From Liriodendron chinense (taxonomy: Eukaryota > Streptophyta > Magnoliopsida > Magnoliales > Magnoliaceae), in NCBI GenBank assembly GCA_003013855.2, contig ML058552.1, forward strand, positions 2,771,501 through 2,835,500: a DNA stretch of 64,000 nt, read 5' to 3'. Under the pieces are notes generated by a model, which made no database searches, was not told the origin of the DNA, and saw only the letters and a list, made by a program, of their open reading frames with translations. Shown in pieces: positions 36,801 to 50,800 of this stretch; within the stretch, counting starts at the first letter, position 1, and each line of letters starts with the position of its first letter. Position numbers and translations under genes: made by a program.

Positions 36801-39800
36801 TTCCATATCAAAAAGTTGCTGTTGTCACAGTCGTACAGCTTCCAAATACCTTTGGTAAATAATAAATGCAGAAAAAGGTAAAATACACTACAATTACTAT
36901 TAAATACATCATTTCAAATAGGCCCTAAGTGATTTCTGCTTGAGTTTTGCATGGGGAGCTGATTTGGCTTCTTGAAGCTAGTCTTCAAGTTGTAGAGTTA
37001 TTTGCCTCTTGTTCTGGTTGGTTTCCTCCTCGATGCTTCTTCTATTGTGGGGCCTCGTGTAATGTTTATTTTAGCTGTATGACAAACTAGTGAACTGATT
37101 TATGACAATCAGACGCCTAGTTGCACCATACATCATTTGAAAGGTACCTTCTTGCCTTGCGCAGGAGATATAGGTTATGGTTCTTTCAGAGAAGACCTTT
37201 TACTAATGAGGCAAAACCAGTTGTCTTCCATTCCCTTCAGGGTAGACTTGTCTTATTCCATTTGCATTCTTCATGTACTGCTTCTGGCAAAGGCGGGAAA
37301 TGCAACTGCTGTCACTGTTAGCAACCGTTACCTCTTGATTATCAAAACAAAGGATGGACAACCCCCCACCTCTTGTGAAAGGACCAATGCTCCTCCCTTG
37401 ATATGCCTTCATGCATTCACGATTAGACCACCCTAACCTGTCAATTCCCTTCAATTGTGAATGTTCTGAATGTCTTATGAGTGTTTCAAAATAAGAATTT
37501 TGGTCCCTTGGCAAGAGGAGGGGTCAATGTCCTTTGTTTTTTATTTGTCAAGTCGTCATCATCATCTTAGCCCTTCTCCCCGCATTTGGTCTTTAAATGG
37601 TAGATTAGCAAAAGTTTTATGATTGGTTGCCCACGAAAGATCAACCTTCCACTTTCATCTAGGCTCAACTGCCATGGAAGAGGCTCACATTGACGCCACT
37701 CACATACTATAGTTCGGTCTCACGGACCCATCCCAACTAATGCTGACCCCATCCCAACTATTACATGCAAGTCTGAAAGGACGAGCACCGATACTGTTTA
37801 TTTTTGAGAATGATATATTCTGTGTTTGCTTTTTTTAATATGCCCTTGATCATTCTATTTGTTTTTTCCCCCCTTAGTTGCACTATCCTTCTAACCGGGG
37901 GCCACTCTCGCTTTGTATCACTCCTGCTGCTTCCTTCTGTTTATATTTGCTAACATTTGGAAATAGATGCTTACCACTTCTGCACCTGAATCTGTTGCTG
38001 CTTCGCTTAGCGCTTTTTGCAACTATAGTTTTTCTTTTAGTGCTTTTTGCAACCATTCAACCTCTGGTATTGTTCTGTAGTGATGTTTCCTTAGCTTGCA
38101 ATTTTCAGGTTAAGTGCCACAGTGTTATTGTGGCCACTGGAGCCACTGCAAAACGGCTCACGCTGCCACGCGAAGATGAGTTTTGGAGTAGAGGAATAAG
38201 TGCATGTGCAATCTGCGATGGGGCATCACCACTTTTTAAGGGGCAAGTTCTTGCAGTTGTTGGAGGTGGGGATACAGCCACAGAAGAAGCTTTATATCTC
38301 ACTAAGTATGCACGTCACGTACATTTACTTGTTCGTAGGGACCAACTTCGGGCATCCAAAGCAATGCAAGATAGGTGAGCTCATATGTATCTTTCTCATT
38401 TCTATCATTTCTTTTCTTTCTTATCTTTCTTTCTTCTTCTTCTTCTTCTTCTTCTTTGTTTGTTTGTTTCTTTTTTTTTATATTTTATTTATTATTATTA
38501 TTTTTTATGTGGTGTAATAATTGATTTGGATATCCTAAGAATGCAAGAAAATAAATATACAATGAATGCTTTGACACACCACTTTTGGCCAAGTCATCTG
38601 CCATATAAATGACTTACCTAGGGAGCTGAAGGATTAGACAATAGAACAAGTTGCTATTTCTCCAATGGTTACTATTAGCTTTACGTAGCACAACTAGTTT
38701 CAACGATAGAAGTTCCTTCCCGATACCCTCAAAGCTGTTGGTGGTGCAATTGCTGGCTGAGAAAATTGCCATAAAACTAATTAAATGTCAAAGATATCGC
38801 AACACAAAAAGAACAGTAATTCATGATTTTAATAGGCCTGTTTGGATAGGAAGAATCCCAAATGTGGAAATCTGACAGTGTGGAAAGCACCCCTGGATAT
38901 CTGACAAAGTGGAAAATGGAGGAAAAGAAATGTAATCTTGAATTCCATGTCAACTGTTTGTTTTACATATACATTTCCTTTACACTTGTCTGTTTAGCTT
39001 ATCACCTGGCGATGTAAAAGTTGGAATATTTATTTGGTGTTCTGCTGCATCATTTGGTAGGCATGTCATTTGCAGGCATAACTATTGCAGCAAACCAGAC
39101 CATCAGCTTTGCAAGACCACATCAGTTGCCTGTGATGATTAATCCACACAGTTGAACACACTAGCCAACCTTCCAGATGTGATGAATTCGAGAATCTGAA
39201 ACACAAGCAGATATGTAATGGTCCATTTGGAACCCGCATAAATCCACCTTCAAAATCAACAAAATAGGGAAACTCGGGGTGATTGTCCATGGATTTGTAT
39301 GATTTGGTATGAATACCATTTGCAGGTGTAACTGTTGCAGCAAACCATAACATCAGCTTTGCAAGACCGTATCAGCTGCCTGTGATGTTTAATCCACTGT
39401 CGAACACACTAGCCAATCTTCTGGATGTGATCAGTTTGAGATTGTGAAACACAAGCACATATGTAATGATCCATTTGGAATCACGTAACTTCCTCTTCAA
39501 AAGCAATAGGATAGGGAAACTTGAGGTGATTGTCAATGGACATTTGCTTGAACACTCTTGCCAGATGCAGCAGTACACCCATGACTCAACCCAAAACAAC
39601 AAGACTAGAGAGAGAAGCATGTAAAACTTCTGAAAAAAGTAAGATTTATTTGACACGAGAATCGAAAGAGTACTTGACAGTCTGGTGTTTTCTACTGTGT
39701 GTGAAGAAAATGGGGCAAAAATCTCTTTGGATCAAATGACACATGGGTTCTTAATCACTGGAAGTGTTCTTGCTCATTGGAAATGGCGAAGAAGCTGAGG

Positions 39801-40079
39801 AGAGATGAATACTGAATCATCTGAAGGACGTTTCCTACAGTTCATGAGAAGAAGACACTAGTGATGCCTTCGATCGAAATTCGAAGGATCCTATTGCTTT
39901 TAATCTTCTCTTCTTGTAAATATGATTGGTTATAAATAAAGGATTGAGGAGAGAGGGAGATCAAGCAAGTTCTCTCCTTGCTCTCACGTTCCCTTCTATC
40001 TTCTCTTCTCTCTCTTCTTTCCTTCTCATTCGATTTGCAGATATTATAGATATTATGCAAGGCGCGCCGCGCACACGCA

Positions 40080-40142
<63 letters not shown>

Positions 40143-43100
40143 TGGAATATGATTATGTCTATAGGGATTTCGTGGACTGTGTTTGCTCTTCGGGATTTAA
40201 GGATGGGTGGAGGTGGCTTGCTGTTAGGATCTTGTTCAAAGCTAAATTTTGTGGAAGATAGTATTATTTGTTGTGTTGGAGGCACAAATTTTGAATCTTA
40301 GGAGTTAGGACCCTCTTTAGGTGGTTTGGAGCACTCATGGGTCTTTGGGTGTATTTAGTTAGAAGTGCTATTGTGGCAATTGGGGTCAATTTGGAGATCG
40401 AGATGCACTTTGCTGCTTTATTGGGATGTAAGATTCCTAAGTTCTCTCTTATGTATTTAGGTCTCTTACTTGGTTGCTAATTCCTATGTTCCATGTGATG
40501 TAGGACGGCCTATTCTACTCATATATGCATGTGAAACATATGAACGTAGTGGAATCATGTAAACAAATCAATTTAACATTAAGCGAACGTCATCATAACT
40601 AAGAAATCCATAAGAGAACATGTAATAGAAGGGGCCATCATCACATACACGCTGTACCGGGTTCAGATTCATTTATGGATTGGGTTCGTCGAGGAATAGA
40701 ACCCTCGATCTTGCATGGTTATGTCCAATCACTGAAGGGAATTCTCTAGTCCAGGAAATCGGATGATTTCTGGATTAGGAAATCACAAAATCTGAAGAAA
40801 CAGGTGTAGGCTTGAAATCTCAAGTTGTAGGTTGATGGAGAAGGTGAAAGAAAGAAGCAGAAGAAGAAAGAAGATTTACCTTGTAGAAGAAGAAGAATCA
40901 GAGAAAAGAGGAAGAAAAGATGAGATGAGGGAGGAAGAGAGATTCACAAGAGGAGAGGAGAGGAGCCACCAAAAGGGTTTTCTTTTCTTTCATCAACATA
41001 ACATAATAATGAGAAAGGCTTAGGACAACACCCTTGTAAAATTCAGAATTGAGCATAATTACCAAAAATACCTCTACTTAAAAAATTTCAAAAAAAGACA
41101 TTCGCGAAAAAAAAGGTGACTTAAAACTCAAATAAGTAAAAGTGCATGATATAAATTCAAATCTAAGATGTCCGATGGGCTCCGATGATGGCGCTATGAA
41201 GGTGGGCCACGATGAACCAACGGTCCTTTCACACCATCCTCGCGATCCAACGGTCCAATCATCTCCTCCAAGCAACTTACATATGTCATGAACACATGTG
41301 TAAGGTTTTCATCACGATCTAGGAACTTGGACTCGATCCAGGCTCATCATCCAACCATATGGACATGGGCATTACTCGTCTCCTGCGTTGATACACTCGA
41401 AAGGGCCTGATATCCTCATCAACTTCCTTCGGCTGAGAAGAGTTCGACTTCCACAAGATAAAACTCTTGTGCCTCTCTAACAAATCTAGATCAAGTCTCT
41501 GTAATTCTGCTTCCGTAAGCCATGTACAATCGGATGGTGGCCTGTTTTTCCATTTAACCAAGTATCTTTGGAAGCCTTCATCTCGTGTGGATACAATCTC
41601 TTCATTCACAATCCCTTCAATTTCTTCTCTTTGTTCAGGTAAAGTTGGGATAGGTGGAATAGGTTGGGAAGAAAATTCCGAATATGGCCAAGCATGGGGA
41701 GTATGGTCTAAATGAGGGTTTGGACAAGGGACTAGATCTTCCACATTGATTGTTGGATTGATTCCCATGTTAGGTGGAAGGTTTATCTTGTACTCATTAG
41801 GCCCAAGTTTTTGCAAGACTTTAAACGGTCTAGCACTGTGCGCTTGTAATTTTCTAGCGGCACCCTGAGGCAACTGCTCTGGCCTCATCTAAACCATTAC
41901 ACTTATCCACTTTCTAATGTCTGAATGCAACTCATGAATGTGACCGGAAAATGCATCGGCTGACTCTGATGATCTCTGGGTGACTGACATCGGTAATAAG
42001 TCTATATGTATTCTAGGCTTGTATCCACTAACTATTTCAAAAGGACTCATACCTGTAGACCTATTGATAGAACTGTTATATGCAAATTCGGCTATAGGCA
42101 AAACTAATTCCCAATTCTTGACATGTTCACCCACAAGGCATCGTAACAAGTTTCTAAGACTCCAATTAACCACCTCAGTCTGGCCATTTGTCTGAGGGTG
42201 GTATGCAGTAGAAAACTGTAATCTGGTGCCCATCATATGCCACAATGTCTTTCAAAAGCAACTAGTAAATCTCACATCTCGATCTGACACTATGGTCTTA
42301 GGCAACTCATGCAAGCGCACCACACCATTGAAGAAAACTCGAGCAATATTAGACGCATTTGAAGTTTTAGAGCAAGGAAGGAAGTGCGCCATCTTTGAAA
42401 AACGATCAACAATTACGAAAATAGAATCGTGCCTTTTATTGTCTTGGAGAGCCCAAGCACAAAATCCATGTTGATGTCTTGCCACGGCGCATGTTGCACT
42501 GGCAATGGCGCGTACAACCCAGTGTTCTGCTTTTTTTGTTTTGCCAGTTGACATGTATGACACTGCCCTAAAATCTTGGTGACGTCTCGCTTGAGACTAG
42601 GCCAATAAAAGCGGTCCTCTACGAGGGCAATTGTCTTATCCCGACTAAATGGCAAGCTATCCCTTCCGAATGAAGCTCCCAAACGAGAAAGTCGCGGAGA
42701 GAAGTGCGGGGAAACAAAGGCGATCTCCTTTAAAAAGGAAACTATTTTAAGGAAAAATTCACCCATACTACGCTGGTCATTACAGAGTGACATTTTAGTA
42801 TCCCCAAACTCTGGACACATGGGATACTCATCATTCAATTGCTCAAAACCGATGACATTTACACTCGAGGAATTGAGCAAGGCCACTCTCCGACTAAGGG
42901 CATTGGCTGGTTTGTTCTCAACCCCGACCTTATGTTTCAGGACAAATGAGTATTCTTGAAGAAACGCCACCCCCTTAGCATGCCTTGGGGTTGAGCTTCT
43001 TCTGGGAATGTAGATATCTCAAGGCCTCATAGTCTGAGAACAGGACAAATTCCTGTGGTAAGAGATAGTGACGCCAATGTCTCAAGGATTGCACTACTGC

Positions 43101-46100
43101 ATAGAACTCCTTGTCATAGGTGGAGTATCTCTGCTTCGACTTATTCAGTTTCTCACTGAAATAGGCTACTGGATGACCTTCTTGACTCAATACTCCGCCT
43201 ATACCAACACTTGACACATCACACGCTACTTCGAAGACTTTTGAAAAGTCAGGAAGGCGCATGATAGGAGCTTCTATCATTTTGCCCTTTATTTCCTTAA
43301 AAACCTTTGCTGCGGCTTTAGACCACATGAATTCCTCCTTTTTCATGCACTCAGTGATGGGAACAATGATCGTGCTAAACCCTTTGATGAATCGATGATA
43401 AAAGGTTGCTAAGCCATGAAAGCTTCGCACATCATGAATATTTTTCGGTTTAGGCCAATCAACAATCGCTTTAACTTTTTCTGGGTCTGCATGCATATCA
43501 TCGGACGACACAATAAACCCTAAGAACACAACTTGATTTGACATAAAGGAACACTTCTTAGGGTCAGTTTATAACTTCTTCGTCCTAAGAACGCTACAAA
43601 CCTGCTTCAGATGATTAAGGTGTAGTTCTTTAGTGGTGCTACAGATCAAAATATCATCGAAATATACCACTAAGAACTTTCCCATGAAAGGTCTCAAAAC
43701 TTGTGTCACCAGTCGCATAAATGTATTAGGTGCATTAGTCAAGTCAAAAGGCATGACCAACCACTCATACAACCCATCCTTCTTCTTAAAGGCCGTCTTC
43801 CATTCATCACTTTAGCATATGCGAATCTGGTGATAGCCACTTTTGAGATCTATTTTGGAAAAGATGGTGGACTTGACCATCATGTTGAGCATATCATCAA
43901 GTCTAGGTATCAAGAACCTATACTTGACCGTGATCTTGTTTATGGATCGACTATCCACACACATCCGCCACGCACTATCTTTTTTAGGCGTCAACAATGC
44001 AGGTACGACACACGGGCCCATGCTTTCCTAAATGAAACCCTTTCGTAGGAGCTTATCCACTTGCCTCTTCAACTCTGCGTGCTCTGCAGGGTTCATCCTG
44101 TAGTGAGGAAGGTTTGGTAAAGTCGACCCTGGGACGAGATCGATGGCATGTTGAATGTCCTGCATTGGTGGCAACTCATCCGGTAAATCTTCAGGGAACA
44201 CATCTCTGTACTCCTCTAAAACTGGGGTCACCTCAAGGGGTAACTGCACAGGAACCTCTGGTGTAACTTCTCTCGCCACATGGACGTACACTGTCGAATC
44301 CTCCTCAGTCTCCTTCTCAAACTCTTTTGCATTAATTATATGCAAAGACTTAGACTTGGATTTCCTCACCTCCTTAGGCTCACTTGTCTTGTTATTCTTA
44401 CCCTTGTCTAAGGTGCTCTTAGGTGGCAACGGGTTGATTTTGATCTTTTTGCCCCCATGCATGAAGGTACATACATTTGAGCGACCATAAATTGTGACGT
44501 CTCTATCAAACAACCACGACCTACCTAGAATGATGTGACCTACATCCATAAGTAAAACATCACACCACAGTGACTCCTTATATGACCCAAACTCAATGGG
44601 GACCAAACACTAATGGACGACTGGGAGAGAAGTCTTGTCAACTCAAGAAACTTTATAAGGGTCAAGATGAGGGGTAGCCTTCAACTTCAAGCGATCTAAG
44701 GTGTTAGCGGAAATCACATTTTGACAGCTTCCACTATCCACGATCACCTTGCAGTTCTTATCTCCATATTTGGCATGACTATAGAAAATTGTGTTTCGAC
44801 ACCAATCATCATTACCCTTAGTCTGGCCTAGGGCACATCTGACAACTGCAAGTGTTGTGTCATCAATCGCCTCTTCTTCATCACTAACACCTCCTTCAGG
44901 GTAATACTCTTCCACTTCATAATCACCCTGGTCATTTGCACTCTCCTTGGACTTGCCCATGACTAAGGCTTTTCCACGGTTCTTCATTGGACACGATTTG
45001 TGATATGACCAACATTCCCACATTCATAACATCACACCTGACTTCCCCCACTGAGACCAGCACCAAGGACACCTTTGCCCTTATCAGCCCTAGTGTTAGG
45101 CGGCACATTCGCTTGCACCCTGGGCTAACTGCCAACGTTAGATTTGGTTCCCTGGAAATCAGTTCTAAAATTAAAGTCTCGGGACTCAAAGCGTCGCGTA
45201 ACAGGAGACTTCAGGTATTGCTCTAACTTCTGTACAACTTGGTATGCCTCGTCCAAGTCAATAATCGGGCGAGTCAAAAGCTTGCGTTGAAGATCCATGC
45301 GAAGACCCGTTTTAAAACACGATAGCGTCACCAAAGGATCCTCTTGGATATCACATCGCATCATATATTCTTCAAATTTGGCGATGTATTCAACGCTCGA
45401 CATTGATCCTTGGTGTAAGAACTGCCACTGATCAAGGAGCTTCTGTCGGTAAGAAAGTGGAAGGTACTTCTCCTTCAACACTTCCATCTCTTCCCAATGA
45501 GCGATTGTGACTCCTCCAACCCTATCGATTTTGTGCTCGGTATTCGCCCAGAATACCTTAGCTTGACCCACAAGCTTCATCTTGGCAACGTGCACTTGAC
45601 GATTTTCAGACATATCATACCATTCGAAGTAATGGTCCATGTCTGCTAACCAATCAAAGAATGCCTTAGGGTCAAGACGCCCATCAAAACTTTGGGTCTC
45701 TACTTTCACGCTTTTCAACACACAATCACCAGGATCGTAGCGGTCCTGATTCTCATATGTGGGCTGCGTATTCCGCATTCCTCCACGACCTATTTCTTGC
45801 CCTTACACTCCACTATCTCTACCACGCATAGGGACTCACTCCTCAACGGCTCCTCCCACTTGGGATTGATCATCGCCCCCAATGTCGGGGTTTTCACACT
45901 GAGACGCTTCTAATTGCTCTAATCTATTCATGGTGGTGGTGACTTGGGTGCCTAACTGAGCAATGACATTCTTATTTGCTGTTTCAAGGGTGGTTATCCT
46001 TTGGATCAATTGAGCAAGTTGCTTGGATAACTGCTTGTTACTCATGATGGGGTGTAGTCCAAAACCTCTTCCGGTTCTTGTGGGCATACATGGTAAGACT

Positions 46101-47846
46101 TGTCCTAGTTTTGCCTAAACACGACTCTACGGACCAAGTGACTCACAATATGAATGATATGATTCTAAACCTATGATGATGCACAAATCTTGAGAAATTC
46201 AGATTTGATGATAACTAGGATATGAATCTGAAAAATTCAGATTTGGCTGCAAAGAGATTCAAACCTGAAAAATTCAGATCTAGATCCAACAGGATGTAAG
46301 AATCTGAAAACTAAGATATGAAATGTTGAATACAAAATGAATATGAAAATTTCAGATTTAAGTCTATAAGAGATGCAAATCTAGAAAATTCAGATTTATG
46401 CTCTAAAATCTGAAATTTCAGGTTTAGATCGAACAAAGATTGCAAATCTGAAAATTCCGACTAGGAATCAATGCTAGACGCAAATCTGAAAATTTCCAGA
46501 TTAACCTAGACTTATGCAAAACAGAAAATATAGAATCCTAGACTTTGGATAACTTGATCTGCGATGAACCATGCAAGAGCCTAAGCTCTGATACCAAAAT
46601 TTGAGGCAAGACTCATGTATGCATGTGAAACATATGAATGTAGTGGAATCATGTAAACAAATCAATTTAACATTAAGTGAACATCATCATAACTAAAAAA
46701 TCCACAAGAGAACATGTAATAGAAGGGGCCATCATTACATACACGCTGTACCGGGTTCAGATTCATGCATGGATTGGATCCGGCGAGGGATAGAACCCTC
46801 GATCTTGGATGGTTATGTCCAATCACTCAAGGGAATTCTCTAGTCTAGGCAATTAGATGATTTTTAGGTTATGAAATCATAAAATATGAAGAAATGGGTG
46901 TGGGCTTGAAATCTCAAGTTGTAGGTTGATGGAGTAGGTGAAAGAAAGTAGTAGAAGAAGAAAGAAGAAAGAAGAAAGAAGATTTACCTTGTAGAAGAAG
47001 AAGAATCAGAGAAAATAGGAAGAAAAGATGAGATGAGGGAGGAAGAGAGATTCACAAGAGGAGAGGAGAGGAGCCACAAAAAGGGTTTTCTTTTCTTTCA
47101 TCAACATTATATAGTAATGAAAAAGGTTTAGGGCAACACCCTTATAAAATTCGGAATTAAGCATAATTACCAAAATACCTCTACTAAAACAATTAAAAAA
47201 AAAAAGGACATTTGTGTAAAAAAAAAACGTGCGCACGTCGACTCAAAACTCAAATAAGTAAAAGTGCATTATATAAACTCAAATCTAAGATGCCCGATGG
47301 GCTCCGATGATGGCGCGATGAAGGTGGGCTACGATGAACCAACAGTCTGATCACACCATCCTCGCGATCCAACGGTCTAATCATCTCCTCCAAGCAACTT
47401 ACAATGTCATGAACACATGTGTAAGGTCTTCACCACGATCTAGGAGCTTGGACTCGATCCAGGCTCATCATCAAACCATGTGGACATGGGCATCACTCGT
47501 CTCCTGCGCTAATACACTCGAAAGGGTCAGATGTCCTCATCACCATGACTTCTAAGGTGTACCAAAATGGTAACGGTTTGGCCATAACGGGTGATTCGTA
47601 CTAGTAATAGCCAAGGCTGTTACGTGATTAGGGTCAAAAGTGGGGCGGGGGAGAAAAATGGAACAATAGCAGCTGTTATAGCCTCGTATCGGCCATTACA
47701 AGCTATAATGGCCATTACGGCCCCACGACACAAAAGAAAATGAAAAAAAAGTACAAAAAATTAAAAAAACTGAAATGTTCTTCTTATTTTGATGCTTTTA
47801 TTTTGAGCATACGGCTGCTGTGGTGGCCAGGCTGCTGTGGTGGCCA

Positions 47847-47891
<45 letters not shown>

Positions 47892-50800
47892 AAACAAGAA
47901 TGAAACGTGGCCATTCCACAACCATGTTTAAGCTTTTTTATTTTTTTATTTTTAAATTTTTTTAAATACTCTGGTGGTGTATGACACTGCATTTGCATTT
48001 TTTCATGGGGCCCACCTTGATGCATGTGTTGTATATCGACGCTGTCCATTAGTTTTTCCTGTTCGTTTCATTTTAGGGCATGGTCCCTAAAATGAAGCAG
48101 ATCCAATTCTCAAGTGGATCTCACAGCATAGATTGAATGCCCACCATTAAAAACTTCCTAGGGTCCACTGTAATATTTATTTGCCTTCCAAATTGTTGGT
48201 AAGGTCACGCAAACTCGGATGAAGGGAAAACACAAATAGCAGCTTGATCCAAAACTTTTGTAGTCCCAAGAAGTTCTTAATGGTGGGAATTCAATCATTA
48301 TTGTGGTTCACTTGAGGTTTGGATTTGCCTCATTTTTGGGAGCATGCCCTAAAATGAGTTGGCAAAACAGATGGACGACATGGATATACAACACATTGAT
48401 CGAGGCGGGCCCCACATTCAGGGCCTCACCTAATCGAGCTCGGATTGCGTAGTGTAGTGCACACCACTGACCTTGGTGGTGTGTTGACATGGCAAAGTTT
48501 TGTGGGCCCCACCGTGATGTATGTGTTATATCCACACTGTCCATCCATTTTTTTTAGATTATTTAGCGCATGAGCCCAAAAATGAGGCAAATCCAGAGCT
48601 CAAGTGGACTACACCACATAATACAGTGGGGATTAAACGCCTACCATTGAAAACTTCTTGAGGGATGCAAAAGTTTTGGATCAAGCTAGTATTTTTGTTT
48701 TCCCTTCATCTAGGTCTGCGTGACCTTACAAACAGGTTGGATGGCAAAAAAACATCATGATCGGCCCCAGAAAGGTTTCAACGGTGGCATCATTACCCCT
48801 ACTGCTTTCTGTGATGTGGTCCATTTGAGCATTTTGATCTGCCTCATTTTTTAGTTCATGTCCTAAAATTATTTGGCAAAATGGATGGACAATGTAGATA
48901 TAACAAATATGACGCTAGGGCCCACAACTTTGCCATGTTAACACACCATTATGGTCAATGGTGTGTCCCATCTAATCCGAGCCCTAAAAGAATTGGACAT
49001 GAGGCATGCATTAACTCAAAATTAATCAATTAAATTATGAGACCATTGTTGCTGAGTCACAAGCCCAAAATCAAATTGTTTGAATGATTTTAAACATTAA
49101 TTTCCGGACACATTTTTTGAAATAGGACCATTTGATATTTTCTTTCTTCACCGTCCAATAAATGTCCACCGATCCATTAGTGGGATGAGTGCCAATAGAT
49201 TGGATGAATTTGAGGTTAATTTGGGGCATCGAGTGAGCCACCTAATCGGCCCCAAATCAGCGACTATATGTTTGAATTTAATTTAATTTTTTTCTTAAGA
49301 TTTATTGGGGGAAATGATATAAAATTGTTAGATATAGAAATTACATTATAAGACCCTATCTTCTATTTATTTTTCGTTCCTTTCTTCTTCTTCGGTTCGG
49401 ATCGAAAATAGAAGAATTGAGTGAATCCAAAGGAGGTTCATGGCCAAGGGTAAAGATGTCAGAGGAATAGTTATTTTGCAATGTACCAGTTGTGTCCGAA
49501 ATGATTTCAATAAAGAATCGCGGGGCACTTCCAGATATATTACTCAAAAGAATCGACACAATACACTAGTCGCTCATAGGGACATATCTATCCGGAAAGA
49601 GGATAGTCTAGATCGATTCATAGATAGATCTCTCTCCATATAGATAGGTATCTCCGTGGATAGAGATAAAGATAGGGATCCATCTAGATCTTGAGAAATT
49701 GATTTATATATTTTGAGATTTTCCGTCGATTCTGATTGATTGCCTTTTTGACGACGACGTTTTAAATCTTAATGAAGGCAAGGAAACATCGTTTTTCAAT
49801 TATGACTTGCTTGGTCGGAGCGTAGACGAGCGAGCAGAGCCCAGGAAACAGGGAAGCCCGTCATAGAGCAGTCGACTAGAAGTAGAAGACTGCTGGCCTG
49901 AGAGAAGGCGGCCTCCTCCAAAATAATAGATAGGAATATCGCAAATAGAGCCATTGCGACACCCATGAAGGGGGTAGTTCCTTCCAATTTTCTTGATACC
50001 CTTGATTCCCATCTAGTTTGTCCGGATCCTCCTTTTCTTCCGAATAAAGGGAAGGGTCTTCTTCGGTGGATGCCTCTTGTTCCTGTTTAGTCCCCTTCGT
50101 TTTGGAAGTTGTTTCTATTTCTACATCTGTTTCTTCCGCACTTTCCCCCTTTCTTCCGTTTCTGAGGTTTCTTTCAGTTTCTTAGTGACAACAGGCGACG
50201 GTATTCTGCCTAAATAGTAGACACAGGTGATAAATAAGAGAATACTAAAGATTCGAGCCATAGAATTTCTCAATTCTGACACAAGGTACTTATTAGGGGA
50301 GATTCGGGAAAAGATGGAATAGGAAGACGTGTTTCCAGAACGAACAAGATACGGGTTGAGAAGGGGGAGTTAGCAAAGTTGGACAAGATTGGAATGGGCA
50401 TAGGAACATGTATTGATGTACCAGATCGGCTAATGCGTTGCGGCCTTACCCTCTTCCTAGGGGGCTGTCACTTGCGCCAGTATGATAGGGACTCTTCGTT
50501 TGCAGCTTCGCTTGCTCTTAGAGCCCTAACTTGCTCCTTCGCTTACTCATTCCCCCCATCTAGTGACGGGGCGTCGGGGGTTGGCTTGCTTGGGCGACTA
50601 AAAGTGAAAATGACGATTAGAAACCCCCCGCCTGTTCTCTGACTAGCGACTCCCGGAGCAGACTAGAGGCAATTGGACTACTATTAGAAATTCATGAATG
50701 GATCCTCCCCTCCAGAAGAGGCATCTTAAAAAAGGTCCCCAATTGACCGCCCACACCTGGAACCGGCACGAATTAGTGAATTAGGCAGGGTCTTTTTGTG

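Larger units (their letters stand above)
40496..47542 (-). mobile_element. complete Ty3/gypsy chromovirus-type retrotransposon
   Basis: The LTRs are at 40496-41421 and 46602-47542, with target duplication CCATG at 40491-40495 and 47543-47547. The primer site TGGTATCAGAG is read on the minus strand at 46586-46596. Inside, in order, are gag, protease, reverse transcriptase, RNase H, integrase and a chromodomain. The two LTRs differ by scattered substitutions and several small gaps, so this insertion is older than the copia element at 22157. The coding region is split into about ten open stretches by stops and shifts. It lies antisense in NTRC intron 4. Confidence 0.93.

Noticed and set aside
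39842..40285. Frames rich in Pro, Ser, Gly or His-Thr around 40.1 kb
   Set aside because: They read through the AC/AG/G microsatellite on both strands and are low-complexity artefacts.
46185..46510. CRISPR-like array of regularly spaced palindromes
   Set aside because: The repeats are imperfect, spacing varies, and they sit in the leader of a plant gypsy element.
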